Below are positions 63,809 through 64,000 of a DNA stretch of 64,000 bases, piece by piece. This stretch comes from Rotaria macrura. Taxonomy: Eukaryota; Rotifera; Eurotatoria; Philodinida; Philodinidae. The stretch covers positions 55,606-119,605 of the forward strand of contig OENT01000418.1 in assembly GCA_900239685.1 (NCBI GenBank), given 5' to 3'. Below the pieces are notes generated by a model, which saw only the letters and a list, made by a program, of their open reading frames with translations, was not told the origin of the DNA and did no database searches. Within the stretch, counting starts at the first letter, position 1. Each line of letters opens with the position of its first letter. The translations under genes were made by a program, and so were the position numbers.

Positions 63809-64000
63809 CAGAGCTGCCAACAGGCCACTTTTTCTCGGTCCTGCGTGGCCTGGTGCCTGGCCTGCTACAATTGAGCCTGACCTGCCTGGAGCCTGGTCTG
63901 GTATGATTGAGCCTGGCCTGATGCGTGGCCTGGTATGTTGAAGCCTGGCCTGGCCTGCAGGCCAGGCATACACGAAACCAAAAAACAACCGATGCTTCTT
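63809..64000. mobile_element. Left part of a GC-rich element with GCCTGGCCTG repeats, cut by the window end
   Basis: Begins CAGAGCTGCCAAC, a hAT-like end, then gives irregular repeats of GCCTGGCCTG separated by TATGATTGA-like spacers up to about 63970. The right end and any target duplication lie outside the window. The long open frame across it is repeat-derived, as in the hAT element at 44554. Confidence 0.55.

Noticed and set aside
63800-63988. 62-codon frame of proline/glycine-rich repeats
   Set aside because: Repeat translation of the GCCTGGCCTG element, not a gene.
1-64000. CRISPR array, bacterial operon or prophage
   Set aside because: Genes have spliceosomal introns, and no regularly spaced palindromic repeats with unique spacers were seen.

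Overview
The window looks like nuclear DNA of a small-genome invertebrate, most likely a bdelloid rotifer (Adineta/Rotaria type). This is an inference, not a database result. It rests on strongly AT-rich sequence, many introns of about 45-90 bp with GT...AG ends, a decayed member of a receptor family I associate with bdelloids (LDL-receptor class A and EGF modules joined to a rhodopsin-like 7TM domain), a bacterial-type NAD synthetase and a fungal-type amidase that both carry introns, and many short palindromic DNA transposons.

Layout. 1-5413: a five-exon SH3-domain gene (minus) between two almost identical 415-bp direct repeats. 7936-10352: a four-exon peptide-type GPCR (plus). 10.3-15.5 kb: gene-poor, with a palindromic MITE. 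15539-16318: a two-exon cyclase / kynurenine-formamidase-like hydrolase. 16.3-20.1 kb: repeat-rich, with a MITE flanked by a 9-bp target duplication. 20106-24749: an LDLa/EGF-7TM receptor pseudogene (minus). 26732-28450: an amidase (minus). 29877-30615: a TIR element with a second element nested inside. 31103-34705: a nine-exon type I DnaJ/Hsp40 with a farnesylation-type C-terminus (minus). 35282-35717: a MITE inside an AT microsatellite. 37362-38372: a three-exon neurensin homologue (minus). 43483-47355: a palindrome with 661-bp arms whose spacer holds a hAT-type element carrying two minisatellites. 49158-49948 and 54133-54915: tandem copies of a four-TM membrane protein gene, the first intact and the second decayed. 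57539-58480: an ammonia-dependent NAD synthetase of bacterial type (minus). 60748-61722: an ankyrin-repeat protein. 63809-64000: the start of a GC-rich minisatellite element cut by the window end.

Several gene models were rebuilt by hand by joining exons in frame. The DnaJ, neurensin, NadE, amidase and cyclase reconstructions restore known motifs and near-normal family lengths, which supports the splice sites chosen. Most genes appear functionally unrelated. Two (the formamidase-like cyclase and NadE) could both touch NAD biosynthesis, but they lie 41 kb apart and this may be chance.

No clear new multi-gene system was found. The most unusual signals are the intron-bearing bacterial-type NadE, the palindrome with its minisatellite-loaded hAT element, and the decayed four-TM copy in which three expected acceptors read AA instead of AG.
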